From Phoronis australis (taxonomy: Eukaryota; Phoronida; Phoronidae): 22,809 bases of DNA. Positions 1-10,438 of this stretch are shown here, one piece after another. Position numbers and translations under genes: made by a program. The stretch covers positions 1 through 22,809 of the forward strand of contig NMRA01001385.1 of NCBI GenBank assembly GCA_002633005.1. Reading direction: 5' to 3'. Below the pieces are notes generated by a model. The model searched no databases. It was not told the origin of the DNA and worked only from the letters and a program-made list of their open reading frames with translations. Within the stretch, counting starts at the first letter, position 1. Each line of letters begins with the position of its first letter.

Positions 1-251
1 ATGCAGCTAATTCAAAATCAACCAACTTGGCTAGTGGTATATTACAAGGTATTGCCTGCGGAACTTTTCTCTATGTTACGTTTTTCGAGATCCTACCGCA
101 TGAGTTTAATAACGGGGAGCACAGGCTCCTCAAAGTTCTGTTCTTAGTCTTAGGCTTTGGTGTAATGGTAGGTGTGATGTTTATACATTCAGAGGCCGGT
201 GACCACGAGCATCATCATGCCATTGATACCAAAACTACTGTCGGTTTCTAA
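1..251 (+). CDS. ZIP-family (SLC39A1/2/3-like) metal transporter, C-terminal exon, partial
   Basis: This is the C-terminal end of a ZIP transporter, a membrane protein of the SLC39 family that brings zinc or iron into the cytosol. The frame is open from base 3 (GCA GCT AAT TCA...) and ends with TAA at 249-251, so the coding sequence enters from beyond the left edge; no ATG is needed here. Two hydrophobic segments are visible. The first runs through ASGILQGIACGTFLYVTFFE and carries the family pattern GTFLYVTF-E-ILP-HE; it corresponds to transmembrane helix VII. The second, LLKVLFLVLGFGVMVGVMF, corresponds to helix VIII. Between them is a short loop (HEFNNGEHR). The tail after helix VIII is unusually histidine-rich (HSEAGDHEHHH) and would face outside by family topology. 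The metal-binding helices IV and V are not in the window. An exon boundary at the AG of bases 5-6 is possible but not required. Subfamily assignment (ZIP I/II-like) is from motif recall, not alignment. Confidence 0.9.
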   Translation, partial: AANSKSTNLASGILQGIACGTFLYVTFFEILPHEFNNGEHRLLKVLFLVLGFGVMVGVMFIHSEAGDHEHHHAIDTKTTVGF

Positions 252-2107
252 AACACTGGGCATTGATTTACAGTGTTATTTGGAAATTCCATTTGTGCTG
301 GGCGTACAATGAGAAAACATTTTGATGAAGTTTGAAAAACAAAATTATCAGAAAATACTTTTAAGTATTAAAATACATCAATTGTTAAGTCTTATTCGAA
401 GCCTTCAATGCATGCATGTCTCATCTTTATTTACCCGACGAGGAAAATTGTCTTTAAAGAGGTGCCACGAATCTGCGCAGATAATTTGAATTTTTGAAAA
501 ATCATTTTTAACGATAATTTCTGTGAACTGTAAAAAGTTGCATTTTTTGTGGTATACGATGACTTAATGCAATTTTTGGTCAGTACAACACATTTTTTAA
601 TGATATCTTTTATTTAGACAACTCGATATAAGTTGAGTTAATGTGACTGACGTACGTGACATACTTACTGTTTGTTTTGGCTGAGATGTCAGTTCAGAAT
701 TATTCAAACTTCAGTGTTTAAGCTATATTTGTCTTTCAACTCATTCAAAATTAAATTAGTGCAATAAAACGTATATTCCTTTTTGATTAAAGATATAAAA
801 CGATATCCTAAAATCATAAAATTTGAAGATGTCAAACAATATGGATGAGAATGGGAGTGATTATTAACTTGCAGTTGTCACCTGACCTGATGTTGGTATA
901 AGAAAACTGTTTTTTTCGTTAAGCAGAAAACAATTTCGAAATATTTGAAGTAGAGATTAAAACATAACTAATTGTTAATGTAATGAAATGCATTTTTATT
1001 ATTTGCCTTTTGAATTATTAGGACTCACCTTAAGCTTGGCAGAGTTATTGTCTGGGCCATGCCGCTGATAGTTCTGATATATGCCGTGTTAGTAATAAAT
1101 TTGTTGCTTCAAAAGTATTAGTTACAAGGCTTCAGTATCTTTCTGTAACAAGATGACTGGTAGACAGTTGGTTCAGCACGGTTTAGTTGACAGCATCGAC
1201 TTATGACACTCATATTTTGTTTCAAGACACAGGTGGATTGTTTAGGCAGCCATTTAGAAAAATGATCTCGGAATATGTGGAGATAATAAAATTATCAGAT
1301 GCTGTTCCTTTTTAGTGATGAACTTTTCATTCAGATTTTCATTTCGATTTTAAAGAAAGGCGTTATATGAAGTAGCATCACGGTTCACGCAGGTACAATA
1401 AAGAATTTTTTGATCCACCATTCGACTTTTATAGATAATCCTAGCATTGTCTGCAACAATTCCCTGTCACTTTTCTAAACGTTTGCCCGTTTAGAAGACT
1501 TGTACGGAGGTGTCAGATTTTGCTCCAAAAGTGTGAGGGTTGTCAAGGTTACCGAGCATTATTTTGCTCCAGAGTATTCGATGGGAAAGTCGTGTATGTG
1601 TTAGTAGGCCGAATCAGATTTTGGTATCCTTTAAGACAGAAATCTGGTCTCACTTTCTCATTCCACAGTTGCTAAGTAAAAGTTTATTCTGAGTGACTTC
1701 TCATGAAGCAGAGTCCTGTGCCCGGTTGCATGCAACAGTCTTAAATAGGGACTCAACTAAGTTCCCTAAATCTTTTGCGTATTTGTTTCGTACTATACTC
1801 GCAATCGTAGTATACTTTCTATCATTTTACCTTTGTTTTGAGCTCTTCTTTGACGAATGACATTTTCCTATATAATAACTAAAAACTGAGCCCTTAATTC
1901 GGTTAAAATAATTAGGTACTTAAAATTAGTGCTTAAGTAAAAATGATATGTTTGGATAGTTTAGGCTTCGTGTGCTTGTACAAATTTGAAAATATAGTTA
2001 TATGCCCATAAACAGCTTGTTTATAAAATAATTAGCAACACAAATAGAAACCGGGGTTATTTTCTAGGGTCAAAGTGATCCCTTCGCTTAGGAAAAATGA
2101 AAGCCAT
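252..2107. other. 3' UTR of the ZIP gene followed by intergenic DNA, no gene seen
   Basis: The first part (to about 790) is the likely 3' untranslated region. The rest is AT-rich with stops in all frames, and no splice-flanked coding exon, RNA gene or repeat was recognised. Confidence 0.5.
763..768 (+). promoter_or_regulatory. Polyadenylation signal candidate (AATAAA) for the ZIP gene
   Basis: A canonical AATAAA lies about 510 bases after the transporter stop codon, in an AT-rich stretch followed by T-rich sequence. It is the first exact AATAAA I noticed downstream. Others occur at 1285-1290 and 1397-1402 and could be alternative sites. In DNA this AT-rich the hexamer is common, so only transcript data would prove use. 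Confidence 0.4.
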
Positions 2108-2440
2108 AAGAAATTCAAATATGAGTCACTCATCAACTTGGAACAATTCTATTTTCGCTATTTTCTTAATTTTGGGAAGCGAGTATTCTCCGACTGGTTA
2201 CAAAACAATAACTGTTGTCGAGAGTATTCTAAACACGATCGTTCTCTACATGATTCCAAGTTTAAGCAGCGCTTAAAGAAGGAATTTGGTTTAAAGATTT
2301 CAGGACTTTTGTAAAATGTTTGACTTTTTACGGGACTTCCGTCTCATTCAAAACAATGCAAGCCTCGGATTTTGGGCCACCTGGTCACGAAAAACATGCC
2401 TTTCATGTTTGTGCAAGTGGACCTTACGGACGTTAGCAGT
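2108..2440 (+). repeat. Dispersed repeat copy 1 (paired with 8366-8716)
   Basis: This stretch aligns, in the same orientation, with 8366-8716. Matching blocks in order include GACTGGTTACAA, ACACRATCG, ATTCC-AG-T-AAGCAG-GCTTAAAG, TTTGTAAAATGT-TGACTTTT, AAAACATGC-TTTCATGTTTGTGCA and GGACCTTA. The copies are clearly diverged, roughly 70-75% by eye, with small indels. A frame across this copy (2075-2314) reads GKRVFSDWLQ and the other copy reads GKQAFSDWLQ at the same place. The second copy's frame then breaks, so coding capacity is doubtful. No terminal inverted repeats or target duplications were found, so the class is unknown. Confidence 0.7.
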
Positions 2441-2923
2441 GAAAATCGCCCGTGTTGCATGCAAGCGAAAAACCAATATCATTTAAGCACAACTTAGATA
2501 TGTCATTACCTCTGTGTCTTCCTCAAACGCTGGACATGTTTGCATCAAACAATATGCCATCAAGTTTCAGTTCAGATGGTAAATGTTGTCAACTGTCTTC
2601 AAAGTGGTAGACAACCTGCTAAAGATACATACTTATATGCTACTTCAGTCAGTCGAACGCGGTTGATTGTCTTGTAGCGAATAATGGACAGTGATTTGTA
2701 AAATAAATTGTGCAAAAACGAGTGAACCACCCAGTATTAATTCGCTGAGGCTGTGAAGTGTATCGCAAAGACTCTACATACAAAGGTGTATTGGTATTTC
2801 TGTCGGCACCAGAAAACACGCAACAATTCCAAAATTTGCAGGTCAGACAAGATCCCGGCAATCACCACCTTTCAAAACCCGTCAACGGACCCTGAAGATA
2901 GTTTTGTTCTATAGCAAGTGTCA
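2441..2923. other. Unannotated stretch between repeats
   Basis: I see no supportable gene or repeat here. A minus-strand frame at 2649-2861 is short and has no recognisable motif. Confidence 0.4.
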
Positions 2924-2975
2924 TAGGCGGATTTAGGGGGCGGGGGGTAGGGGTCCCGGCCCCCCGTTGTTTTAT
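2924..2975. repeat. Transposon-end fragment, GC-rich (GGCGGATTTAGGGGG...)
   Basis: GGCGGATTTAGGGGG followed by a G-run, GTCCCGG and a C-run stands out sharply from the AT-rich surroundings. It resembles the terminus of the hAT-like MITE at 22720 (CAGTGGCGGATTTAG), but lacks the outer CAGTG and diverges after the G/C-rich block. No matching opposite end was found before the next element, so it is either a solo or truncated end or a different family sharing a terminal motif. Confidence 0.4.
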
Positions 2976-3554
2976 ATCTTTTTTTCTGTATGACCAATTT
3001 TGAGGTGTGTCATAAAAGATTAATAATAATATAGAATTGCTTTAATATTGTTGTTGATTTCCTGTGTAATCACTACATTGTGTCTTGAAGTTATGTTAAT
3101 GACAACATTTTAACTAGTACGTTTTTGAGAAAATCACAATATAATAGGTATATTATATCTGGCCTCACTCTTTTTCAATGTCACGTTAAGCTGGAGATCA
3201 TGAACTGAAGATGCACTCAGGACCAATACCACAAAACAGAAGAGTCAAACATATGTTGTATATCCAAGCCACACAAGTGCCACAAGTCTATCTGTTCATC
3301 TCTGTATCGATAATATCAGTAAAACATCCAACAAAATATCACCCGTTTTATCAGCAAAACAGTTAACACCATTTCTGGCATTTTTTTAAATCCCAGACGT
3401 TCATGAGCGGTAATCTTTGAATCACCTCACGAATGGTGTTGCCGCACTTTTCTCGCTCCCCACAGGCACGCTCATCATCCTTCTTTAACTTCACTGGCGT
3501 ATTTGTTTTTTTTTCCTTTTGCTGTCACAATCTTGCAAGAAGATTCGGCACTCA
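2976..3554. other. Unannotated stretch
   Basis: This is AT-rich DNA with no supportable gene, RNA or repeat. It may contain the remainder of the element whose end lies at 2924. Confidence 0.35.
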
Positions 3555-3559
3555 CTTTC

Positions 3560-3868
3560 CAGGGGCGGATCCAGAATTTTGAGTTGGGGGCAGGGCACAG
3601 GAATAGTCAGAATTTTGCCACATGCGCGCGCCCAGCCTAAAATGTAAGAATGCAGAGGCCTCGAATTTTGGGGTTTGTGGACCTTATTACTAAAAAAGGT
3701 ACACGGGGTTTGTTCAAGGCCTATGAACTGCGCATTAACCCCTCGAGCCCACTTGGGTGCGCGCATATGCTAGTCGGTAATTCGCACTGCCAAATGGTAT
3801 CTGGGAGAATTTTAGGGGGCATGGCCCCCTTGACACTCCCCCCCCTCCTAAGTCCAAGTCCGCCACTG
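3560..3868. mobile_element. hAT-like MITE, complete 309-bp copy
   Basis: The left end reads CAGGGGCGGATCCAG. The right end, read on the other strand, is CAGTGGCGGACTTGG, giving short imperfect TIRs followed on both sides by G-rich runs. The element is flanked by an exact 5-bp direct repeat CTTTC (3555-3559 and 3869-3873), a good target-site duplication. The right half, reverse-complemented, matches the element that begins at 22720, including AAAATTCTCCCAGAT and CCATTTGGCAGT. CAG-starting TIRs with short duplications fit the hAT superfamily, but 8 bp is its usual duplication length, so the assignment is tentative. There is no coding capacity: the overlapping frames on both strands are products of its GC-rich, stop-poor ends. 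It must have been mobilised in trans. Confidence 0.75.
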
Positions 3869-3873
3869 CTTTC

Positions 3874-5591
3874 ATCTGCATCAACAATTTGTTTACTCCT
3901 GGCTTACACGCCACATGGAACAATTGCTGGGTGAGTCTTAGTTTAGAACCCCTTGTTCCCCTTGGTTTCGTCTAAAAGTAAATGTTTGTATTTCAAAACC
4001 CTGGTAGGGTGTACTTACCCCCCGGATTAATCTGTTCGTTTAAGCTCGCCTCACAATGATAACAGTGAACGTGTTTCCTGAAATGAAAATAAATTCATTT
4101 GTGAAAATATTTATGATTAAAATAGGGCTTGATGTACATGTACATGTACTCGCTCATTTTAATTTAACGGTAATGCTATGATATTGTTTAGTTTGGAAAG
4201 GAAAGTAACAGTAATGAGTCAAAATGTGATTAATTCATTGCACCACACTTATTTTGTAACCCTTTTCACGTTTTATAAGTAAAAAGTTCATAGATGTTCG
4301 GCACACCCCGATGCGTTCTCGTTCGCATAAACAACACAGAAAATTGCGTTCTCGATCGCATCTTTCAACAGAAAATTGTCAAAAAATCAGAGATCCTGAC
4401 AAAACTACGAAAAACAAGCGTTGTGTTATATTTTCACAAGTCACGTCTTCATAACTTCATGGTCAATTTATTGATTTAGTGCCAAAAATAAACGCAATTT
4501 GCCAAAATGACATACGAATAACCTTTGACTCAAGCGCTGCCTCGTTCAACGTAACTTATCTCCTATAATTGAAGCAGACACCATCCCAAACCTCTACCTG
4601 CCCTTCCTCAATGTGTTACGCCTTGAACTCATGCCTCTGTTTTCACATTGGAAGTAAAAACAACGTAAATTCATCAAATTTACTCACCTTGCCTGGTTTC
4701 GCTTCTCGCAACAGGTTTCGTTCTCGATCGCTTTCCGGTCGTTCTCGATCACGGGTTGGCCGGGGTGATAATATGTTTAGTGTAGATGCCTTCAATCCCA
4801 AATGCCTCTTGCAGCTGAGCGAGAAAATAATTCTACAAAGAACCCATTAACTCTGCATTTGTAGCGGCTGAGCCAGATCCCAATGCAGTACATAGCAAGT
4901 GAGCGGATGCATCCTTCTGCTGCATCTGCGTCAGATTGTCACAAGGTGAGGATGAAGCTGTAAAGAAATATTATGCATATTATTTGATTATTAGTTTTGT
5001 TGCTGAAACTGTTTAATTTCAGTATCAGTTTTAGGTCAGTAGAGTCCCTCCGTGGTTGCTTTCAAATTCATATCAGGAATTCTGATACACGAGTCCTGTG
5101 AGTTTACCAAATTACAAAACAATATTTTAATTGTTGTTTTGTTTCTTCTAAAAATGTTTCTGTTCCCAAAATTTAGCATAAGTTTGATGCCTTAAAAAAG
5201 TTAGAAATATCTGTCCATTATGATATAAATATGCTGGCCGCAATAAACTTCATTTGACAACTTTGAGTACCATGTTTTTAGTGAATGTTTTTGTTGTTGC
5301 ATTGTATGCTTGAAGGTACAGACAATCGGAGGGAACACCAGTTTTGTTTTTCAAGTTTTGATTACTGTATCAGTTAAGCAGATTAAGGAATCTATATTAT
5401 TTTGTCTTTTGTCTTATTTTGTTAATTTTCAATTATTTTTATTTAAAAAATGTAATACTGGCTTAACATTTTCCAATCATATTTCCGAAATAACCATTTT
5501 AGGTTGTTATCAGTTGTGTGACTGGGAAACATTGCACAGATGAGATTCACCAAGGGGAGATAACTCTTGCTCACCTGCAATAAGTGCCAAT
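3874..5591. other. Unannotated stretch with short CGTTCTCGATCG repeats
   Basis: No gene is supportable. Between about 4309 and 4756 the motif GCGTTCTCG-TCGC (or CGTTCTCGATC) recurs about four times. This produces an Arg/Ser-rich open frame at 4569-4850 that I regard as compositional. A perfect short palindrome around GTACATGTACATGTAC sits near 4135-4150. Confidence 0.35.
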
Positions 5592-5759
5592 ATGTCCAGT
5601 ATTGCTGGAACCAATGTCATGGCCACTCAAGTGTTCCGTGATGAAGATTTACGAGAAACTGGGCTTCCTGGACTTTGCTACGCAACACATTACGCAGGAA
5701 ATGTTAGAAAAGTTACTCGCAGGCATAAAAAATGCATAGACCAGAGATGCATTCTGTAA
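5592..5759 (+). CDS. Weak candidate short coding exon, unknown product
   Basis: An ATG frame of 55 codons ends with TAA at 5757-5759; the frame is open upstream to a TGA near 5541. The translation has a normal-looking mixed composition (for example VFRDEDLRETGLPGL), unlike the compositional frames elsewhere. I recognise no domain, and there is no clear splice acceptor or promoter. It could equally be a chance open frame or the remnant of a repeat. It is listed because it is the least compositional frame in this gene-free part of the window. Confidence 0.13.
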   Translation: MSSIAGTNVMATQVFRDEDLRETGLPGLCYATHYAGNVRKVTRRHKKCIDQRCIL

Positions 5760-6920
5760 CACTGACACTCAGAGACACCTGTGATAAGAAATTTTGGTTA
5801 TGGAACAGAAATTGTGAACTTTTTCCTACAATTCAACACTCCAGCCTTGTGATTCAATCACTTCAGTGGCCGCCATTTTGCTAGTCTACTCTTAGATCTC
5901 AAACTTACTTTTTGGAAACACTCACGATTATTTTGCATGGTCTCACTCTATGGAATTTTGCCACTAGTAGAACATCCCTTGTGTACAGGCTGATGTTGTA
6001 AAATTATGAATAGGCTCAGAATGTGTGACATCACCTCAATGGAAGGTCCCGTCGTCTTGGTTTTCATTGTTGTCTTCAATTTTATTAATACACTCTCAAA
6101 TGCTAAGTTGAAAAAGTTTATTTTTTAATTCTGTCAGTAAAATCAAATTTTGATTATGTAAATGAATAGGTCAAACCATTTTGTTTATCATCCTTAAACT
6201 ATATTATGATAATTAGGAATATGACATCAGTAATCACTAACTATGTGTCTGCTGTAGCTGCATTCCGTGAGCAAGTTTCTTGCAACAAAATTGTATTCGT
6301 ACAAGAGCAGACAGGACTATTTGAGTGAAAAGCGAGTAAGTGCAGAGGACAAGCAAAATGGCCACTAATGAAGTGATTGGTCAGCGAGGCTGAGACCTAG
6401 CATTATTAGACAATATTCATTATTTTTGTCCCATTAGCGAGAATCGGCACAAGTGACTCGCGTGTGTCTTACATCTTCGAACATATCCCAAAGGTTGTGG
6501 CAGACTAATTTTGAAGGCATGTGAGTCTCTTCTTTACACTGGTTGAGGTAGAACATGCTTTTGATTGGACCTGGAGCATTTTAGACAAGTTATGTGAAGT
6601 TGCTTCCCACATTTTATTTGGAATGTTGGTCCCATAAAGGTTCAGTGTACACTTGGCGTTGCTTTGCCAGTGCATCATGTTTCGTTAATGCTTTAGATTT
6701 AATCTGATTATAACCGCATTAATGTGTTTTACATTTTGTGGTACCCTTAAATCATCAACGATAATAACAGGGATCTTTTGTACTGTTTTTAATAACATTT
6801 ATAGAGATGGGATTTTTGTATTTTAATAACACTTATGGAGCTTTATTTCATTACATATTGCCAGTTATTGGCGTGGTTGGCCAGAGAGTTGCTGAAATCA
6901 ATGCCAGTGTCTATACTATT
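5760..6920. other. Unannotated stretch
   Basis: AT-rich DNA with no gene, repeat pair or RNA recognised. Confidence 0.35.
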
Positions 6921-6996
6921 TAACTCGTGGGATTCAGCTCAGCCATAGAGTGTGCAGCTGCTACTGCAGAGTTAGTGGGTTCAATTCCGCACCACT
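6921..6996 (+). repeat. tRNA-derived SINE head or tRNA pseudogene
   Basis: The segment contains a B-box match, GGTTCAATTCC (6978-6988), about 45 bases after an A-box-like D-arm (TCAGCTCAGCCATAGAG, around 6934-6950), and ends in CCGCACCA. This is the internal RNA polymerase III promoter layout of a tRNA. The T-stem and acceptor stem do not pair properly, so it is not a functional tRNA. A tRNA-derived SINE whose body continues into 7000-7100 is the likelier reading. Its tail and target duplication were not identified. Confidence 0.5.
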
Positions 6997-7539
6997 TCTA
7001 ATTACTGTAAAATTGAAGTTTCTCACCAAGAACGTGCCTTTACGTGGTCAGTCATTTGGCACTGAAAGACTTACGCATACTTGAACACACTGCCACATGC
7101 ACACTGTGGCTGTGTAAAGGAATTGGGACCCATGTTAACAGAGTTGTAGCTAAGATCTTGGAGTGTTTCATGAAAGTAACTTGAGACTCGAGACTGAAAT
7201 TTGGACTTAATACTCCCTTTTCACAATTGTTGACTTCTTGTTTTAGTATTGACTTTATCCTACATGTAGCTCTATAATCACACTTACCAACCATTTTCAT
7301 AAACCTGTTCCAATAAAGTGAGTGACAGTGAAAATCAAAGATAGACTTGTCTGATTATTAATTATTAAAGGAACGATAGTCTGTCAGTGCGGTCTTTCAG
7401 GTTATAACCCTTGGTCAGTTAGAAGGCACACGCTCTATTGCTAAACTTCATTGTTTGCTGAAAAGAATCGCAGTTGTGAATGTTACAATCCGGCTTTTGC
7501 AAGAGTATCGTTGTCATTTTGTCCTTTTTGGGCACTTGC
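6997..7539. other. Possible SINE body, then unannotated DNA
   Basis: The bases just after the tRNA-like head may be the SINE body. Beyond that nothing is supportable. The minus-strand frame at 7052-7300 overlaps this region and has no motif. Confidence 0.3.
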
Positions 7540-7540
7540 A

Positions 7541-7601
<61 letters not shown>

Positions 7602-7616
7602 GCATTTATATATATT
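7540..7616. repeat. TA dinucleotide microsatellite
   Basis: About 75 bases of TATATA with a few interruptions (TGTA, TGCATT). The two overlapping frames that translate as alternating Ile and Tyr are artefacts of this tract. Confidence 0.95.
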
Positions 7617-8365
7617 CTGATTGTACTATTTCTTACCATTTTTAATGTTCTTTGGCTTTTATTTTAATTTGCACTTTGAAAATTTATCATGGTACTTTTT
7701 TGTTAAGCATTTCACTATTTATTAATGCACGATGTTTCTACGCATTATGTTATACAAAAATAATTAATATACACGATTGTAATTCATATAGTACATGCTT
7801 CTATATTTTGTAAATTTTACTCTTTTTTGAGGTTGAGATTCCATTTTGGATGGCCTTCAAGAGGTTATGTTTAATTTGTCTTGTCAGTGATGTTTAAATG
7901 GCATTTCCTTAGATACGTCAGTGTAATTTTCTGTATGCTTACCATAAGTTTTCCAATTGTAATAAAATTTTGCAAATTTTTATTGGTTTCTTTAATTCAT
8001 ATAATTATATTGACCCCACGCATTATTCAAACATGTTTGGAAACCTTGAGCTGTGAGCCATGATTTTGAGCCATGTTTGAAAAGCCTGGGTTTGGTCTGT
8101 TTTACACAAACACAAATCATTTAAATAGTGCTGCGTTGTGCTAGGCCTACTTATTTTGTATATTTTTTTCTGTATGTTTGTGATAGTGACCTGTTCAGCA
8201 AGTGAAGTATTGTTTAACTTTACAATAGTTGTTTCTGTGATTTTATTTAGCAGAACATCACAGACAATGGCCGAACAAATACACAACAAACTGGACATTC
8301 TGCAAACAGTTACAGTACATCATATAAAGAGACTCCTCTGACCACATTCGTGATTGTTTTCAACC
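7617..8365. other. Very AT-rich unannotated stretch
   Basis: No gene or repeat is supportable. Several short frames on both strands reflect low complexity. Confidence 0.35.
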
Positions 8366-8716
8366 CAATTTCAAATTTAAGCAAGTCAAAACTTGGAACC
8401 ACAAGGTTTTTAGTTTACAAAAAAATTATGGGAAGCAAGCATTCTCAGACTGGTTACAATATGTTGTTAATACAATCAGTTTTTGTTTTAAGACTATACT
8501 GAACACAATCGGCTTTCACATAATTCCGAGCTGAAGCAGTGCTTAAAGCAGTATTTGGTTAAACATTTTCAGGGCTTTTGTAAAATGTATGACTTTTGCT
8601 GACTTCAGTTTCGTACAAAACAATTTAATCCTTGAATTTTGGGCATATTCTTTTTAGGAAAATTGGTAACAGAAAACATGCTTTTCATGTTTGTGCAGAT
8701 GGACCTTATAAACGTG
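8366..8716 (+). repeat. Dispersed repeat copy 2 (paired with 2108-2440)
   Basis: Direct, diverged copy of the repeat at 2108-2440. Conserved blocks include GACTGGTTACAA, AAGCAGTGCTTAAAGCAG, TTTTGTAAAATGTATGACTT and ACATGCTTTTCATGTTTGTG. It carries indels relative to copy 1, and the frame open in copy 1 is broken here. The shared boundaries are approximate at both ends. Confidence 0.7.
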
Positions 8717-9993
8717 GGATAGAAATGGCGGGTGGTTTTATTGATAGTGATTAATATGCATGTAATGATCTCGCTTTAACAACATCTGCACGGAGAGATC
8801 TATTTTTTGTATTTTCAAATCTACCAACAAATTAAAGAACAACATAAAGTATACCGTGCAAAGATGCTAGGACAAGTATACAGTTGTTTTTAAAATACAG
8901 AGGACAACGTCAAAATTTGACAGTTTCGGTGCACCAGACATCTACTACATATTCATTTCTTTTTCACAAGAACACATTTCAATTGCAGCTAAATCTTAAC
9001 AACAACTCAACAGGTGTTGCTCCATGCACACTGCCAAAATTGCAAAAACCTGACAGCGTAAGTCCGTTCACAAACAGTTGGTGACTAGACGCAATGTCAC
9101 ATCCAATTCCGACTAAACTGCAAATAATTCTGGCAAGAACTTCATCCAAGTTTGACGGAGTCTGGGAGAGTTCCTTCGAAGTCTGTCTAGTTTGTTTTGT
9201 TGAAAACTTTGGAACATGTACCTTTAACATGCAACAGGTATTTTCTTGTATTAACCCGTTAACTGTTAATATAATTTTTCAATGAAAACACTGGGCGAGC
9301 TCTATGCCACACGTGTTGTGTAATGTATGGTTCTCATTTGAAGAACGGATTATCCCGTGAATACTAACTGCTAACCTTGGACAAATGCAGTATTACAACA
9401 TATGCTCAAATACTATATGCTGTAAAATTTCTCAATGCTTGATTTCTGTAAATTATTTAGCAAAAGTTGCTTGAGTCACAGTAACAAGTTGAGATTTTGA
9501 CACAAGTTTTTCTAAAGTTTAATTCACAAGGAAAACTTTAAAAATAACGTTTAAGCAATAAATGAAGGTTATGCGATATCCCAGACAAATGTCCAAATTT
9601 GAATATTCTCGGAGACATCATGTCTCGGAAATTACTGATCAGATTGAAATAAAACTTTCAGATAACATACTTTATACAGTGTTCCCAACACGCTTTTAGG
9701 TATTGTTTTTGAAGTCTTTTCCATTGGAATAAGGGCATAGCCAAAATTGGGACCTTCACCGATTTCACGAAAAACTCAACTTTGCACAAAATAAAAAAGG
9801 TAACTTAGAAACAAGTATCAACGTTTATGAGATTTCCAATTAAACATTTGTATCACAGGAAAAAACGAGACTAACACCGTTTGCAATGAACGTATCTTTT
9901 GTATGGAATTTTATCAAAAATATGGTCACGTGACCCGATTAATGTTATATTGATATACGAAGTCAAAATATACAGACTTTCTACATTGAATCC

Positions 9994-9996
<3 letters not shown>
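8717..9996. other. Unannotated stretch
   Basis: No gene is supportable. The opposing frames at 8884-9084, 8979-9230 and 9094-9285 overlap each other and show no motif. A short palindrome GAGACATCATGTCTC occurs near 9613. Confidence 0.35.

Positions 9997-10050
<54 letters not shown>
9997..10050. repeat. TA dinucleotide microsatellite
   Basis: An uninterrupted run of about 27 AT units. It lies roughly 70 bases upstream of the GC-rich MITE at 10118. Confidence 0.95.
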
Positions 10051-10053
<3 letters not shown>

Positions 10054-10117
10054 GAAAGTTGAAATCTATAGATTTGTACATATTTGGCTAAATGCACGCA
10101 CATATGTGTCAAGCTAT

Positions 10118-10438
10118 GGTCACAACCCGCCGTGCGTGTTTATTGTTCGTACGTTTTCTGCGGACGCCACGGGCACCACGTTTTTCTGAAAACGTGAGTA
10201 GGGAGTGGCAAGCGCAGGGAGGACGCACGTCACACGTACTGCCGTGAATCTGTAATGCGAACGCAGCTTGCACGCAGAGAAAGTTCTGCATGCACTAAAA
10301 GTGCTACGTCGTGTCTGCGTTCTCCTGCGTATTCACCAAAACGCACGGAGGCCGTACTTGCCACGTACGGATCGCCAAATTTCCCCCACGTTTTTACACG
10401 TAGACAGCACGCACTTGCACGTACGGCGGGTTGTGACC
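10118..10438. mobile_element. GC-rich MITE with GGTCACAACCCGCCGT terminal inverted repeats
   Basis: The left end GGTCACAACCCGCCGT (10118 onward) is the reverse complement of the right end ending ...ACGGCGGGTTGTGACC at 10438. Pairing continues inward for about 5 more bases with one mismatch. It may also extend outward (AAGCTAT left, AAGCCTT right). The 321-bp interior is rich in CpG and CGTACG/CACGT words and is sharply more GC-rich than its AT-rich flanks. It contains a perfect small hairpin, CACGTTTT-TCTG-AAAACGTG (10177-10196). Open frames here on both strands are compositional. The target duplication is unresolved because the exact outer edge is uncertain, so no superfamily is assigned. 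Confidence 0.75.

Noticed and set aside
3491-3934. Three overlapping open frames on both strands
   Set aside because: They fall on the GC-rich ends and body of the MITE at 3560-3868 and have no motif.
4569-4850. Arg/Ser-rich frame resembling an SR protein
   Set aside because: The RS pattern comes from a short repeated DNA word, CGTTCTCGATC, and the frame starts at TTG without splice or family support.
6931-6998. Functional tRNA gene
   Set aside because: The A and B boxes are present, but the T-stem and acceptor stem do not pair.
7451-7667. Ile/Tyr-rich frames
   Set aside because: Translation of the TA microsatellite.
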